From Bacteroidota bacterium (lineage in GTDB: Bacteria; Bacteroidota; Ignavibacteria; Ignavibacteriales; Melioribacteraceae): 52,083 bases of DNA. The stretch is from the NCBI GenBank assembly GCA_018829545.1, contig JAHJTX010000173.1, positions 1 through 52,083 of the forward strand. The letters run 5' to 3'. Position 1 is the stretch's first letter. Each line of letters begins with the position of its first letter. Shown here in pieces: positions 36,183 through 45,882 of this stretch. The notes under the pieces were generated by a model, which had not been told where the DNA came from, searched no databases, and saw nothing but the letters and a program-made list of their open reading frames with translations. The position numbers and the translations under genes are program-made.

Positions 36183-38096
36183 ATGATAAAAAGAATCTAC
36201 ATAAGCATAGTTTGTTTTATAATATTTAGTTCTTCATACAGCCAGCAGTGGCAGTCCGATCTTGTGTTCTACACTGATGACGGAAAACTGGTTTATATAA
36301 GAGATTCCGAAGGAAATACAATTCCAGACTTTAGTTATGCGGGTTATAAAAACGGAAACGATACTATTCCCTTTGTTCCGGTAGTAAAAACAATCTCACC
36401 AATTGCAGGCGATAATACACTCCATATTCAAAGTGCATTGTTCGAAGTTGGATTGATGCCCATTAACTCAGATGGAATTAGAGGGGCATTGCTTTTAAAT
36501 ACGGGGACCTATGAAATTAAGGGTACAATCAACTTAGGCTTCGATGGAGTAGTGCTCCGCGGCTCGGGAGATGGATCAGACCCGGCTTCAAATACAATTC
36601 TCAATGCAACGGGTAATTCACCAAACCAAAGAACAGTTTTGATTGCAGGCGGCGGAGCCAGCACAAAGTGGAGAGAACAAGTTTCAGGTACAAAAACAAA
36701 TATCATTACTGATACAATTTTAGTTGGAGAATCGCAGTTTGAAGTCGAAAATATAGCTAGCTACAAAGTCGGCGATAATATAATAATATTTCACCCAGGT
36801 ACGGATGGCTGGTTGCAAGCTGTTGATTACGGTGGAACTCATTCCAACGATCCGGGCGCCGATCCGAGCGTAGATCTGCCGTGGAGTCCGAATGCTTGGC
36901 CGATAGTTTTTAACCGCTATATAAAAGAAATTGAAGGCAACAAAATCACAATTGACGTACCTTTATTTAATACGCTCGTGAAAAGTCAATCACAATCATA
37001 TATCTATAAATATGCTAGAACAGGTCTTAAAACTAATATTGGTATTGAAGATTTACGAATTGATATTCAGTCTGCCGGCGGTACAGATGAAAGCCACGCT
37101 TGGCAGGCAATTGATCTTTACTTAATAGAAGACTCGTGGGTGCGCAACTGTACGATGCTTCATTTTGGTCAATCAGCCGTGCGGTGTAACACTGCAACAA
37201 GAATAACAGTTGTTGACTGTGATGCACTTGATCCTGTAAGCACAATAGAAGGCGAACGTAGATATAACTTTAATGTTTACACTGCTTCTCAGCAAATACT
37301 TTTTTATAGATGCAATGCAACGGACGGAAGACATGCCTATGTTTCAAACGGTACAACGTGGACTTCCGGCTGTGCATTTGTTGATTGTACTTCGAAAGGG
37401 GCATACACAAGCAGCGAAGGACACCGCTCATGGAGCATGGGTATATTATTTGATAATCTAATTGAATTGGATGGACCAAGACCAGGGCTAAATCCGCGCT
37501 TACTTGGTTTATATAATAGAGGTTATTACGGAACCAGTCACGGTTGGGCAATTGCACACTCAGTTGCGTGGAATTGTGACGTAGCGAAGGGATATCTAAT
37601 AGTTCAGAAACCGCCGACTGCCCAAAATTATGCTATTGGCTGTAAAGGAAATATAACCGGAAAATACCCCTCCGCCCCTTTTGATGAACCGGAAGGATAT
37701 ATTGAAGGAGCGAATAAGAACAATCTTCACCCACGCTCACTCTATCTGGCTCAATACGAAGAAAGAATGAAAAATATTGTTTCCGTTAAAGAGTTTGTTC
37801 ATTCGGCTTCAATACCAGAATCTTTTGAGCTATTCCAGAATTACCCTAATCCGTTTAATCCTTCAACGACAATTTCATTTTCTCTTCCACAAAACAGTAA
37901 AATTATTGTGAAGGTCTATAATTCCATTGGCAAAGAGGTCAAAGAACTCTATAACGGTTACATGGAAAAGGGAACAAATTTTTTGAAATGGAATGGTACA
38001 AATAATCATCACGGCAAAGCTGCGTCCGGAATTTATTTTCTTACTGTTTCTAGTGATTTGGGAATGAGAACAATTAAAATGATGCTGATCCAATAA
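36183..38096 (+). CDS. T9SS-exported beta-helix protein of unassigned family, candidate polysaccharide lyase
   Basis: A 637-residue exported protein: signal peptide (about 1-20), then a pectate-lyase-like right-handed helix (about 60-520) and a T9SS domain (NYPNPFNPSTTISF, about 555-637). The helix opens with a cap-like region where a periplasmic superhelix usually starts (LLLNTGTYEIKGTINLG, VVLRGSGDG). It carries conserved-looking polar clusters such as EDSWVRNC, NFNVYTASQQ, HRSWSMG and SHGWAIAHSVAWNCD. It lacks the PL6 Lys/Arg spacing and does not match the other helix proteins here. I cannot assign it to a numbered lyase family. Its place between the PL6 and PL5/PL38-type genes, 34 bases after the first and 9 before the second, argues for a uronan-active enzyme. 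Confidence 0.65.
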   Translation: MIKRIYISIVCFIIFSSSYSQQWQSDLVFYTDDGKLVYIRDSEGNTIPDFSYAGYKNGNDTIPFVPVVKTISPIAGDNTLHIQSALFEVGLMPINSDGIRGALLLNTGTYEIKGTINLGFDGVVLRGSGDGSDPASNTILNATGNSPNQRTVLIAGGGASTKWREQVSGTKTNIITDTILVGESQFEVENIASYKVGDNIIIFHPGTDGWLQAVDYGGTHSNDPGADPSVDLPWSPNAWPIVFNRYIKEIEGNKITIDVPLFNTLVKSQSQSYIYKYARTGLKTNIGIEDLRIDIQSAGGTDESHAWQAIDLYLIEDSWVRNCTMLHFGQSAVRCNTATRITVVDCDALDPVSTIEGERRYNFNVYTASQQILFYRCNATDGRHAYVSNGTTWTSGCAFVDCTSKGAYTSSEGHRSWSMGILFDNLIELDGPRPGLNPRLLGLYNRGYYGTSHGWAIAHSVAWNCDVAKGYLIVQKPPTAQNYAIGCKGNITGKYPSAPFDEPEGYIEGANKNNLHPRSLYLAQYEERMKNIVSVKEFVHSASIPESFELFQNYPNPFNPSTTISFSLPQNSKIIVKVYNSIGKEVKELYNGYMEKGTNFLKWNGTNNHHGKAASGIYFLTVSSDLGMRTIKMMLIQ

Positions 38097-38105
38097 ATCA
38101 AGAGC

Positions 38106-39281
38106 ATGTTTAAAAATAACACTCATAAATATTTATTAATCGTTTTCACCTTTACTGCAGTTGGATTTAAGAACTGTGGCGAGAGTGATATGGTTGATGT
38201 TAAATCGATAGACAAGAAAAGAATTATTACTGCGGCGGAAAAATATTTGAACGATGAGCCGGTGACAGTAACTTCATTCAAGTGTGAAAGAAGCAGCGGC
38301 GGAAATAATGATTTTTATTCCGAAGGCGATTATTGGTGGCCCGATCCTGAAAATCCGAACGGACCATACATAAGAAAAGATGGATTGACGAATCCGGATA
38401 ATTTTACGAAACACCGCGAAGCAATGAGAGAGATGAGTTTGAAAGTTGCCGCTCTTGTTGCGGCATATAAAATTACTCAAGATAAAAAATACGCGGATGC
38501 AGCCTTAAAACATCTCAATGCGTGGTTCGCGGTTGAAGACACAAAAATGAATCCGCACATGCTTTACGCGCAAGCAATTAAAGGAAGAGTAACTGGCAGG
38601 GGCATTGGAATAATTGATACCATACATCTAGTGGAAGTAGCGCAAACAATTATTGTTTTGCTAGATACAAATTATATAACGCGTAGTGAAGCCGAACCAA
38701 TTATCAAATGGTTTGAAGATTATTTGAATTGGCTAATAGAACATCCATTCGGCTACGAAGAAAAAAATAACGGCAATAATCACAGTACATGTTATATAAT
38801 GCAAGCTGCCGAATTTGCCAAGCTTACCGGAAATGAAAAGGTTTTACAAGAATGTAGGAAATTTTACAAATCGGATATTCTGCCATTGCAGGTAGAGGCG
38901 GACGGAAGTTTCCCGAAAGAATTAAAACGCACGAAGCCATATGGTTACTCATTATTTAATATGGATGCAATGGGGATGGTTTGTTTAACGCTCTCCACAG
39001 AAGATGAAAATCTTTGGGAATACGAAACGGCTGATGGAAAAAGTTTTAAGAAAGCAGTTGAGTTCATGTATCCCTTCATCGCTGATAAATCGAAATGGAA
39101 TTTGCCTCCCGACGTGATGTATCATGATGAATGGCCGGTAAGACATCCAAGCCTTCTTTTTGCCGGGTTAGCATATAATGAAGAAAAATATATCGAACTC
39201 TGGAAAAAATTAGATCCCGATTCGGATGTAGAAGAAGTAAATAGAAACTTTCCAATACGCCAACCGATACTCTGGATGTAA
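38106..39281 (+). CDS. Alginate lyase superfamily (PL5/PL38-like) enzyme
   Basis: A 391-residue (alpha/alpha)-barrel lyase. The signature YWWPDPENPNGPYIRKDG (about 76-93) is common in the Alginate_lyase family. The presumed catalytic set is Asn225-His226 in NNGNNHSTCY, with Arg275 and Tyr281 in KRTKPYGYS, comparable to the Asn/His/Arg/Tyr set of PL5 enzymes. It cleaves beta-1,4-linked uronans (alginate or glucuronan) by beta-elimination. An N-terminal hydrophobic segment (about 9-21) ends near FKNC, which is not a canonical lipobox, so its anchoring is unclear. There is no T9SS domain, so it probably acts in the periplasm on imported oligosaccharides. It is paralogous to the enzyme at 42882; the two flank the GH88-GH2 gene. 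Confidence 0.75.
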   Translation: MFKNNTHKYLLIVFTFTAVGFKNCGESDMVDVKSIDKKRIITAAEKYLNDEPVTVTSFKCERSSGGNNDFYSEGDYWWPDPENPNGPYIRKDGLTNPDNFTKHREAMREMSLKVAALVAAYKITQDKKYADAALKHLNAWFAVEDTKMNPHMLYAQAIKGRVTGRGIGIIDTIHLVEVAQTIIVLLDTNYITRSEAEPIIKWFEDYLNWLIEHPFGYEEKNNGNNHSTCYIMQAAEFAKLTGNEKVLQECRKFYKSDILPLQVEADGSFPKELKRTKPYGYSLFNMDAMGMVCLTLSTEDENLWEYETADGKSFKKAVEFMYPFIADKSKWNLPPDVMYHDEWPVRHPSLLFAGLAYNEEKYIELWKKLDPDSDVEEVNRNFPIRQPILWM

Positions 39282-39322
39282 CCAAATCCAAATTTACAAG
39301 AGCACATTACAAATCTGTCTTT

Positions 39323-42300
39323 ATGAAAAGAAAATTTATTAAGTCAATATCAGTCGCTGTCATTATCGTTTCCTCAATAATTTCGAATGCTCAGAATCTC
39401 GATCAGAGCTATTTGAAATCACTTGAGCAGCAGTTGATTAAAAAAGATAATCTATTTAGCGGCAGATACGCTGAGTATACCGTTGACGGGAAATGGCAGT
39501 TTAGAGACAATGTAAACTGGCTTTCGGGATTTATTGGCGGTGAATTTTGGCTGACGTATGAAATGACAGGCAGAGAGGAATTGAAAAAACGTGCAGTTGC
39601 ATGGGCGAATAAATTAATTGAGTATGCAGGCATTGATTATACTCATGACATGGGCTTTATTTTTCTACCAACCGTGGTTAAAGCTTTTAGTGAAACCGGA
39701 GATGAAAAATATAAATCTGCGGCAATTAACGCTGCGCAAATGCTTGCCAAAAGATTCAATAAAAACGGAAAATTTATTAGAGCATGGGGTAAACTTGGTA
39801 AACCCGATAGAGAAGGATTGATGATAATCGATACCATGATGAATCTTGAGCTTCTTTTTTGGGCGGCGAATGAAACAGGACTAATTGAATTGTATGACAT
39901 TGCTTACAAACATGCTGTGGTTTGTATGAATGAACACGTGCGAAGTGATTTTTCAGCGTATCACGTTGTTGAGTTTAATCCTGAGACAGGAAAGGTGACA
40001 AAGAAATTCACTCATCAAGGTGCGGAAGATGAATCAGCCTGGGCGCGTGGACAGGCTTGGGGAATTTACGGTTTCGCAAATGCGTATAAATATACTGATG
40101 ATCAAAGGTTTTACATTACCGCAAAAAATATGGGTGAGTACTTTCTTAATAATCTGCCTGAAGATGGAATGCCTTATTGGGATTTGAATTTAACAGGAAC
40201 TGAAAATATTAAGGACGCTTCCGCCGCCGCGATTGCCGCTTCGGGATTTTATTTGTTAGCAGAAATAACAAACAGTAGAAGCGATTATGAACGGTTTACG
40301 AATGCTGCCGATGATTTAACGCTCAAATTGGTTAAAGGTTATTCTTTCACAAATTCAGCTCGGAAAGAAGAAGGGCTTTTACTGCATACTGTTTATAATT
40401 ATAACAAAGGGTGGGGAATCGGCGAATCATTCCCTTGCGGTGATTATTACTTTATCGAGGCGCTGAATAAATATTACAAGAGAACTAAAGAAGTAATTCA
40501 AACTGATTTAACGGTGCCAAGGCGGCAATTTCTTTTGAATGACGATTGGTTTTATCTTGAGGATAATATCGCTGATTATTCAAAACTGCACTTAACTGAT
40601 AAACAATGGCAAAAGGTAAATCTTCCACACACGTGGAATAACTTTGACGCGGTGGATAATGTTCCTGGTTATAGAAGAGATGCAAGTTGGTATGAAAAAA
40701 TCATCTCACTCAATACAGTTGAAAAAAGTAAACAATACATTCTTTACTTCGAGGGGGTCAATATTTCCAGCGAAGTGTATGTCAATAATAAGTTTGCCGG
40801 CAAACATATTGGCGGGTACATCGGTTTCGAAATTGATTTAACAGAATTTATTGCTGAAGGTAAAAACAAAATTACCGTAAAAGCTGATAATACTATTGAC
40901 AGAGAAATAATCCCTTCGCAAAAATCTGACTTCTTCATTTTCGGCGGAATCACAAGAGATGTATGGTTAAAGATTTTTCCGGATAATCATATAAGTTTAG
41001 TTAAAATATCTACTCCAAACGTATCCCCTGAAAGCGCTGAAACATCTGTGAATATTGAGTTTAATAAGGAATTAATAAACGCCGTTGAAATACAAACAGT
41101 AGTAAAAGACCCACGTTCAAAAATTGTTTTAACTTCATCACAAATTATAGAAGCTGTAAAAATTGCAAATATTAATCTTCCCCAAATTCTTGAACCCGAA
41201 TTATGGCACGTAAATTCACCGAATTTATACGCAATGGAGATATCTGTTCTATCCGATGGTAAAGTAATTGATAGAGTTAATGAAAAATATGGTTACCGCT
41301 GGTTCGAGTTCAAAGAGCATGGTCCGTTTTATTTGAACGGCGAGAGGCTGCTTCTCCGCGGAACGCACAGACATGAAGAACATGCGGGACTTGGAAATGC
41401 TCTGCCCAATTCTCTTCATAGAAAAGACATGGAAATGATTAAAGAAATGGGAGCTAATTTTGTACGACTTGCGCATTACCCGCAAGATCCTGAAGTATAT
41501 AAAGCATGTGACGAATTAGGGCTTATGGTGTGGGATGAATTGCCTTGGTGCCGCGGTGGAGTGGGCAACAATGTATGGCAGGAAAGTGCAAAAACAATGT
41601 TCCGAGGAATTATTAATCAAAACTATAATCATCCTTCAATTATAATGTGGTCAATCGGTAACGAAGTTTACTGGCTTCCGGATTTTGAAGGCGGAGATGA
41701 TATTGATTTACTTCGGTCATTCTCCGAGGAATTAAATAAAATAGCACATTCTCTCGATCCGTACAGAGTTACTTCTATAAGAAAATTTTACGAAGGCTCG
41801 GATATTTTTGATGTGTTTTCTCCTTCAATATGGGCTGGCTGGTATTCGGGAGTTTACAAGAGTTACGAAAAAGCAATTTCCAAAGCAATAAAAGAGTATA
41901 AAAGATTCTTCCACGCAGAATACGGTGGGTCAAGTCATGTCGGCAGGCATACTGAAACAACTATAACAGGCGACGGATTTTTAAATCCAGATGAATGGGC
42001 TGAAACGATAAATCAAGTTGAATTAAAAAGTATTGCTAAAATGGGCGACTGGAGTGAATCCTATATTGTTGATTTGTTTGATTGGCATTTGATGGTCTCA
42101 GAAAGACTTCCGGACTTTACCGGAAATGCTCAATGGGCTTTTAAGGATTTTGGCACTCCGCTTCGTCCGGAGAACGCAATTCCGTACATGAATCAAAAGG
42201 GATTGGTTGATCGCGATGGAAAACCGAAGGATGCGTATTATGTTTTTAAAAGTTATTGGACAGAGAAACCATATTTCTGTTATATAGAATCACACACATG

Positions 42301-42853
42301 GCTTGATAGAGGTGGTCAAAAAGGACTTAAGCGCGAAGTGAATGTTTTTAGCAATTGCGACGAGGTTGAGTTGTTAGTGAATACTAAAAGTTTGGGTAAG
42401 AAAAAGAAGGATATCTCAAAGTTTCCCGCAAGTGGAGCAACGTGGGATGTAGAATTTCTTGAAGGAGTTAATGCTATCAGAGCGGTAGGCTATAGAGACG
42501 GTAAAATAGCAACTGAAGACAATTTGGAAATTAATTACACATATAAAAAGAACGATAAACCGGAAGAATTAATACTTAGCAGTGAACGTCTCTCAAACGG
42601 AAATTATCTTATCACGGCAAAAGCTGTTGATAAGGATAAAAATTTTTGTATTGATTATAACGATAGAGTGTATTTTTCTTTGAGCGGAGCGGGGAAATTG
42701 TTAGAAAATTACGGTACACCCGGCAGAAGCTCAATCATAGAAATGGCAAACGGAAAAGCATCAATAGAGTACAAAGCCGTACCATTTGAAGAAGGAATAA
42801 TCGAAGTAAGGAATCAAGATTTCAAGGGCAGTTACATTTCTATTATAAATTGA
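39323..42853 (+). CDS. GH88 unsaturated glucuronyl hydrolase fused to a GH2 glycosidase
   Basis: A 1176-residue two-enzyme fusion with a signal peptide (about 1-23). Residues about 25-390 are a GH88 (alpha/alpha)6 barrel. Asp109 in YTHDMGF and Asp170 in MIIDTMMN lie 61 residues apart, exactly as Asp88/Asp149 in the Bacillus GL1 enzyme; WARGQAWG and DASAAAIAASG also fit. GH88 removes the 4,5-unsaturated uronate left at non-reducing ends by lyases. Residues about 400-1176 are a GH2 enzyme: sugar-binding domain (LPHTWNNFD), acid/base Glu781 in WSIGNEVYW, nucleophile Glu866 in FHAEYGG and C-terminal Ig-like domains. GH2 specificity (beta-galactosidase, -glucuronidase or -mannosidase) is not decided. 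No T9SS domain, so probably periplasmic. The fusion hints at a mixed uronan substrate. Confidence 0.85.
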   Translation: MKRKFIKSISVAVIIVSSIISNAQNLDQSYLKSLEQQLIKKDNLFSGRYAEYTVDGKWQFRDNVNWLSGFIGGEFWLTYEMTGREELKKRAVAWANKLIEYAGIDYTHDMGFIFLPTVVKAFSETGDEKYKSAAINAAQMLAKRFNKNGKFIRAWGKLGKPDREGLMIIDTMMNLELLFWAANETGLIELYDIAYKHAVVCMNEHVRSDFSAYHVVEFNPETGKVTKKFTHQGAEDESAWARGQAWGIYGFANAYKYTDDQRFYITAKNMGEYFLNNLPEDGMPYWDLNLTGTENIKDASAAAIAASGFYLLAEITNSRSDYERFTNAADDLTLKLVKGYSFTNSARKEEGLLLHTVYNYNKGWGIGESFPCGDYYFIEALNKYYKRTKEVIQTDLTVPRRQFLLNDDWFYLEDNIADYSKLHLTDKQWQKVNLPHTWNNFDAVDNVPGYRRDASWYEKIISLNTVEKSKQYILYFEGVNISSEVYVNNKFAGKHIGGYIGFEIDLTEFIAEGKNKITVKADNTIDREIIPSQKSDFFIFGGITRDVWLKIFPDNHISLVKISTPNVSPESAETSVNIEFNKELINAVEIQTVVKDPRSKIVLTSSQIIEAVKIANINLPQILEPELWHVNSPNLYAMEISVLSDGKVIDRVNEKYGYRWFEFKEHGPFYLNGERLLLRGTHRHEEHAGLGNALPNSLHRKDMEMIKEMGANFVRLAHYPQDPEVYKACDELGLMVWDELPWCRGGVGNNVWQESAKTMFRGIINQNYNHPSIIMWSIGNEVYWLPDFEGGDDIDLLRSFSEELNKIAHSLDPYRVTSIRKFYEGSDIFDVFSPSIWAGWYSGVYKSYEKAISKAIKEYKRFFHAEYGGSSHVGRHTETTITGDGFLNPDEWAETINQVELKSIAKMGDWSESYIVDLFDWHLMVSERLPDFTGNAQWAFKDFGTPLRPENAIPYMNQKGLVDRDGKPKDAYYVFKSYWTEKPYFCYIESHTWLDRGGQKGLKREVNVFSNCDEVELLVNTKSLGKKKKDISKFPASGATWDVEFLEGVNAIRAVGYRDGKIATEDNLEINYTYKKNDKPEELILSSERLSNGNYLITAKAVDKDKNFCIDYNDRVYFSLSGAGKLLENYGTPGRSSIIEMANGKASIEYKAVPFEEGIIEVRNQDFKGSYISIIN

Positions 42854-42881
42854 AGAACGTCAAAATTAACACCATAACACT

Positions 42882-44123
42882 GTGAACAAAAGAATAGCGG
42901 CAATCGTAATATTCCTCTTCGCGTGCATACAAATGAACGCACTTTTCGCGCAACAAAGCGAATTAAAGTTTTTCTATTTTAAGAATGCAGACGTTGCAAA
43001 CGCAAAGGGAAAAATGAATGCGGCGGAAGATGGCGAATTATTTGACTACAAAAATAAATTAGCTGATGCCGCCAACTACTTTTTAACGCAAGGACCTTGG
43101 AGCGTAACATTTGATAAATCACCTGCTGCAAGCGGCGACCTGCACGACTATTTTAGCGAAGGTCCCTATTGGTGGCCCGTTGAAGATGACCCCGATGCGC
43201 CTTACAGAAGAAAAGATGGGCAGAGGAACCCAGACAGATTTACAAATCACAAAGTTTCCGTCACGATTATGAGTCAAGCGGTTTCCACTCTGAGTTACGC
43301 GGCATATTTGTTAGATAATAAAGAGTACGCTGATAAAGCATCGGAAATAATTCGTGTTTGGTTTTTGGACAGTTTAACAAAAATGAATCCTAATCTGAAT
43401 TATGCGCAGTCTGTTCGCAATAAAGCCGAAGGCAGAGGAGTTGGATTAATTGAGGCAGGAAGATTCACAAGATTATTGGAAGCGGTAAATTTTTTGCGGG
43501 AAAGCGGCTTCTGGAATGCTGAAGATCACGCAGGTTTAAGAAATTGGTTTACTCAATTTTTACTCTGGATGAAAACAAGTCCAAATGGAATAGATGAAAA
43601 ATACAGAATGAATAATCATGGAAGTTGGTATTACGCACAAACGGCGGCGTACTCTCTTTTCCTCAAAGATTATAATTCCTTCCAATCAGCATTGCAATAT
43701 ATTCAGGATACGCTACTTGTTCATCAACTTGATGAAACTGGTAGTTTCCCCGAAGAAGAAGCAAGAACGCTTTCGCTGCATTATTCCGAGTTTAATCTTT
43801 GGGCGCTCAGTACTTCTGCGTCAATGGGTTCCTTGCGTGGTTTCGATATTTGGAATCATAAAACCGTAAGCGATGTAAACCTGCTTGCAGTTTTTAATAA
43901 ATTAATTCCGTTTTATCTTGAACCACACAACTGGAAAAAGGAACAGATAGTACCGTTCGACAATTCAAATTTATTTTCAATTGCAATGGTTTCTTATTCA
44001 CTTGAGGATAGCAGATTTTACAGCGTTCACAAAAAATTAGAAAACATTAAGCGCATCAGTTTAATCAAAGCCGATTTAGATCCATTATTCCTGGTATACT
44101 GTATTATTTTATCCGCCAAATAG
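42882..44123 (+). CDS. Alginate lyase superfamily (PL5/PL38-like) enzyme, second copy
   Basis: A 413-residue lyase that starts at GTG (42882), with a signal peptide (about 1-24, cleaved near LFAQQ). It has the family signature EGPYWWPVEDDPDAPYRRKDG (about 93-113). The presumed catalytic set is Asn245-His246 in MNNHGSWYY plus Arg295 and Tyr301 in ARTLSLHYSEF, with the same Arg-Tyr spacing as in the paralogue at 38106. The two enzymes are clearly related but divergent, which suggests different linkage or chain-length preferences. There is no T9SS domain, so a periplasmic place is likely. It lies 28 bases after the GH88-GH2 gene and 27 before the aldolase gene. No ribosome site is visible before the GTG. 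Confidence 0.75.
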   Translation: MNKRIAAIVIFLFACIQMNALFAQQSELKFFYFKNADVANAKGKMNAAEDGELFDYKNKLADAANYFLTQGPWSVTFDKSPAASGDLHDYFSEGPYWWPVEDDPDAPYRRKDGQRNPDRFTNHKVSVTIMSQAVSTLSYAAYLLDNKEYADKASEIIRVWFLDSLTKMNPNLNYAQSVRNKAEGRGVGLIEAGRFTRLLEAVNFLRESGFWNAEDHAGLRNWFTQFLLWMKTSPNGIDEKYRMNNHGSWYYAQTAAYSLFLKDYNSFQSALQYIQDTLLVHQLDETGSFPEEEARTLSLHYSEFNLWALSTSASMGSLRGFDIWNHKTVSDVNLLAVFNKLIPFYLEPHNWKKEQIVPFDNSNLFSIAMVSYSLEDSRFYSVHKKLENIKRISLIKADLDPLFLVYCIILSAK

Positions 44124-44150
44124 CACTTATAATATTAATAGATAAATAAA

Positions 44151-44813
44151 ATGAATAAAGACCAAATAACAAAACGGATTATTGAAAATTGCGCCGTAGC
44201 AGTAATACGCGTTAAAGATCAAAACAAATTATTAAAAGTAGTTGAAGCAATTTACAAAGGCGGCGTGAAAGGAATTGAAATAACCATGACTGTACCTAAC
44301 GCAATCCAGCAAGTTGAGCTTGTGACCAAAGAATTCAGCGAAGATATGATTGTTGGCGTTGGATCCGTTTTAGACAGCATAACGGCAGAGCAGGCAATTG
44401 ATGCAGGAGCCAAATACGTTGTAAGCCCAATTTTCAAAAAAGAAATTATTAATACGGCTCATAACTTAAATGTACCTGCAATGCCGGGATGCTTTACACC
44501 AACGGAAATTCAAACCGCGCATGAACTCGGCGCGGATATTATCAAAGTGTTTCCCGCAGACGTTTTAGGCATGGCTTTTTTTAAAGGAATCAAAGCGCCG
44601 ATGCCCCACTTAAAGTTAATGCCAACCGGCGGTGTAACTCTTGAAAATGCAGGAGAGTGGTTAAATGCCGGCGCATGCGCTGTTGGTATTGGAAGCGCGC
44701 TTCTTGATAACGAAGCTATTGAATCCGGCAATTACAATGTGCTTACGGAAAATGCACAAAAATTAATGGCAAATATTGAATCAAAGAGAACAGTTAATAA
44801 TATATTGATATAA
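44151..44813 (+). CDS. eda: KDPG aldolase (2-keto-3-deoxy-6-phosphogluconate aldolase)
   Basis: A 220-residue class I aldolase, TIM barrel. It splits 2-keto-3-deoxy-6-phosphogluconate into pyruvate and glyceraldehyde-3-phosphate, the last step of uronate breakdown. The Schiff-base Lys132 lies in ADIIKVFPAD and the general acid/base Glu43 in GIEITM. GVGSV, MPGCFTPTEI and the phosphate loop PTGGV are all present. Length is normal for the family. It ends at 44813 and the next reading frame opens with no gap, so it is cotranslated with KDG kinase. Some members also act on 4-hydroxy-2-oxoglutarate. Confidence 0.93.
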   Translation: MNKDQITKRIIENCAVAVIRVKDQNKLLKVVEAIYKGGVKGIEITMTVPNAIQQVELVTKEFSEDMIVGVGSVLDSITAEQAIDAGAKYVVSPIFKKEIINTAHNLNVPAMPGCFTPTEIQTAHELGADIIKVFPADVLGMAFFKGIKAPMPHLKLMPTGGVTLENAGEWLNAGACAVGIGSALLDNEAIESGNYNVLTENAQKLMANIESKRTVNNILI

Positions 44814-44825
44814 ATGGGTGAAAAG

Positions 44826-45860
44826 ATGTCAAAAAAAATTGTAACATTCGGCGAAATTATGCTCCGGTTATCAACTCCAGGATATAACCGATTTGTGCAA
44901 TCACAGAATTACGATGTTGCTTACGGCGGGGGAGAAGCAAATGTTGCTGTAGCATTAGCAAATTTTGGATTTGAGAGTTATTACGTTACAAAACTTCCTA
45001 AGAATGAAATTGGACAGTCTGCCGTAAATCATTTAAGAAGATTCGGAGTTAAAGATGATTATATGTTGCGCGGCGGAGAAAGGGTGGGAATTTATTTCCT
45101 TGAAACCGGCGCAAGTCAAAGAGCTTCAAAAATAATTTATGATAGATCAAATTCTGCAATCAGTTTAGCTGAAGCAAATGAATTTAAGTGGAAGAAAATA
45201 TTTGCTGGTAAAGACTGGTTTCATTGGACGGGCATTACTCCCGCTCTTGGAACAAATGCGCGGGCAGCATTAAAGGAAGCGTGCATCGAAGCGAAGAAAC
45301 AAGAACTTACAATAAGCTGCGATTTAAATTTCAGAAATAAAATGTGGACCGAAAAAGAAGCGCAGTTGGTAATGATTCCGTTGATGGAATACGTTGATGT
45401 TTGCATTGCTAACGAAGAAGACGCAGAGAAATGTTTAGGAATGCATGCCGATTCTACAAATGTTGAAAACGCAGAGCTTGATGAAAGCGGATATTTCGAA
45501 CTGGCAAAGGAATTGAAAAACCGCTTCAAATTTTCCACAGTTGCCATTACTCTTCGCGAGAGTTACAGTGCATCGCACAATGGATGGAGCGCTTTACTGC
45601 ATGACGATAAAGAATGTAAATCTCCGCAGCGTTCAAAAATTTATGATGTTCAAATTGTGGATAGAGTAGGCGGCGGGGATTCATTTGCAAGCGGGCTGAT
45701 TTACGGTCTGCTTAAAAAGAAAAGCACAAAAGATGCTCTAGAATTTGCAGTAGCAGCGTCTTGCTTAAAACAAACTATACCCGGAGACTTTAATTTAGTT
45801 TCTGCAGACGAAGTAGATAAACTTGCTGGCGGCGACGGTTCAGGAAGAGTTGAAAGATAA
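44826..45860 (+). CDS. kdgK: 2-keto-3-deoxygluconate kinase (PfkB family)
   Basis: A PfkB/ribokinase-family sugar kinase of 344 residues that phosphorylates KDG to KDPG with ATP. Visible are the opening VTFGEIMLRLSTPG, the substrate motif YGGGEANVAVALA and the C-terminal PfkB signature DRVGGGDSFASG, whose Asp (about residue 285) is the catalytic base. I prefer the ATG at 44826 because GGGTG lies just before it and family members start in this way; the ATG at 44814 directly after the aldolase stop adds four residues. It pairs with the aldolase to form the lower part of the uronate pathway. Confidence 0.93.
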   Translation: MSKKIVTFGEIMLRLSTPGYNRFVQSQNYDVAYGGGEANVAVALANFGFESYYVTKLPKNEIGQSAVNHLRRFGVKDDYMLRGGERVGIYFLETGASQRASKIIYDRSNSAISLAEANEFKWKKIFAGKDWFHWTGITPALGTNARAALKEACIEAKKQELTISCDLNFRNKMWTEKEAQLVMIPLMEYVDVCIANEEDAEKCLGMHADSTNVENAELDESGYFELAKELKNRFKFSTVAITLRESYSASHNGWSALLHDDKECKSPQRSKIYDVQIVDRVGGGDSFASGLIYGLLKKKSTKDALEFAVAASCLKQTIPGDFNLVSADEVDKLAGGDGSGRVER

Positions 45861-45882
45861 GTTTAATTATTTGGGTAAATAA

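Noticed and set aside
38106-38180. Lipoprotein signal in the first PL5/PL38-type lyase
   Set aside because: The Cys24 context FKNC does not fit the lipobox consensus, so no lipoprotein call is made.
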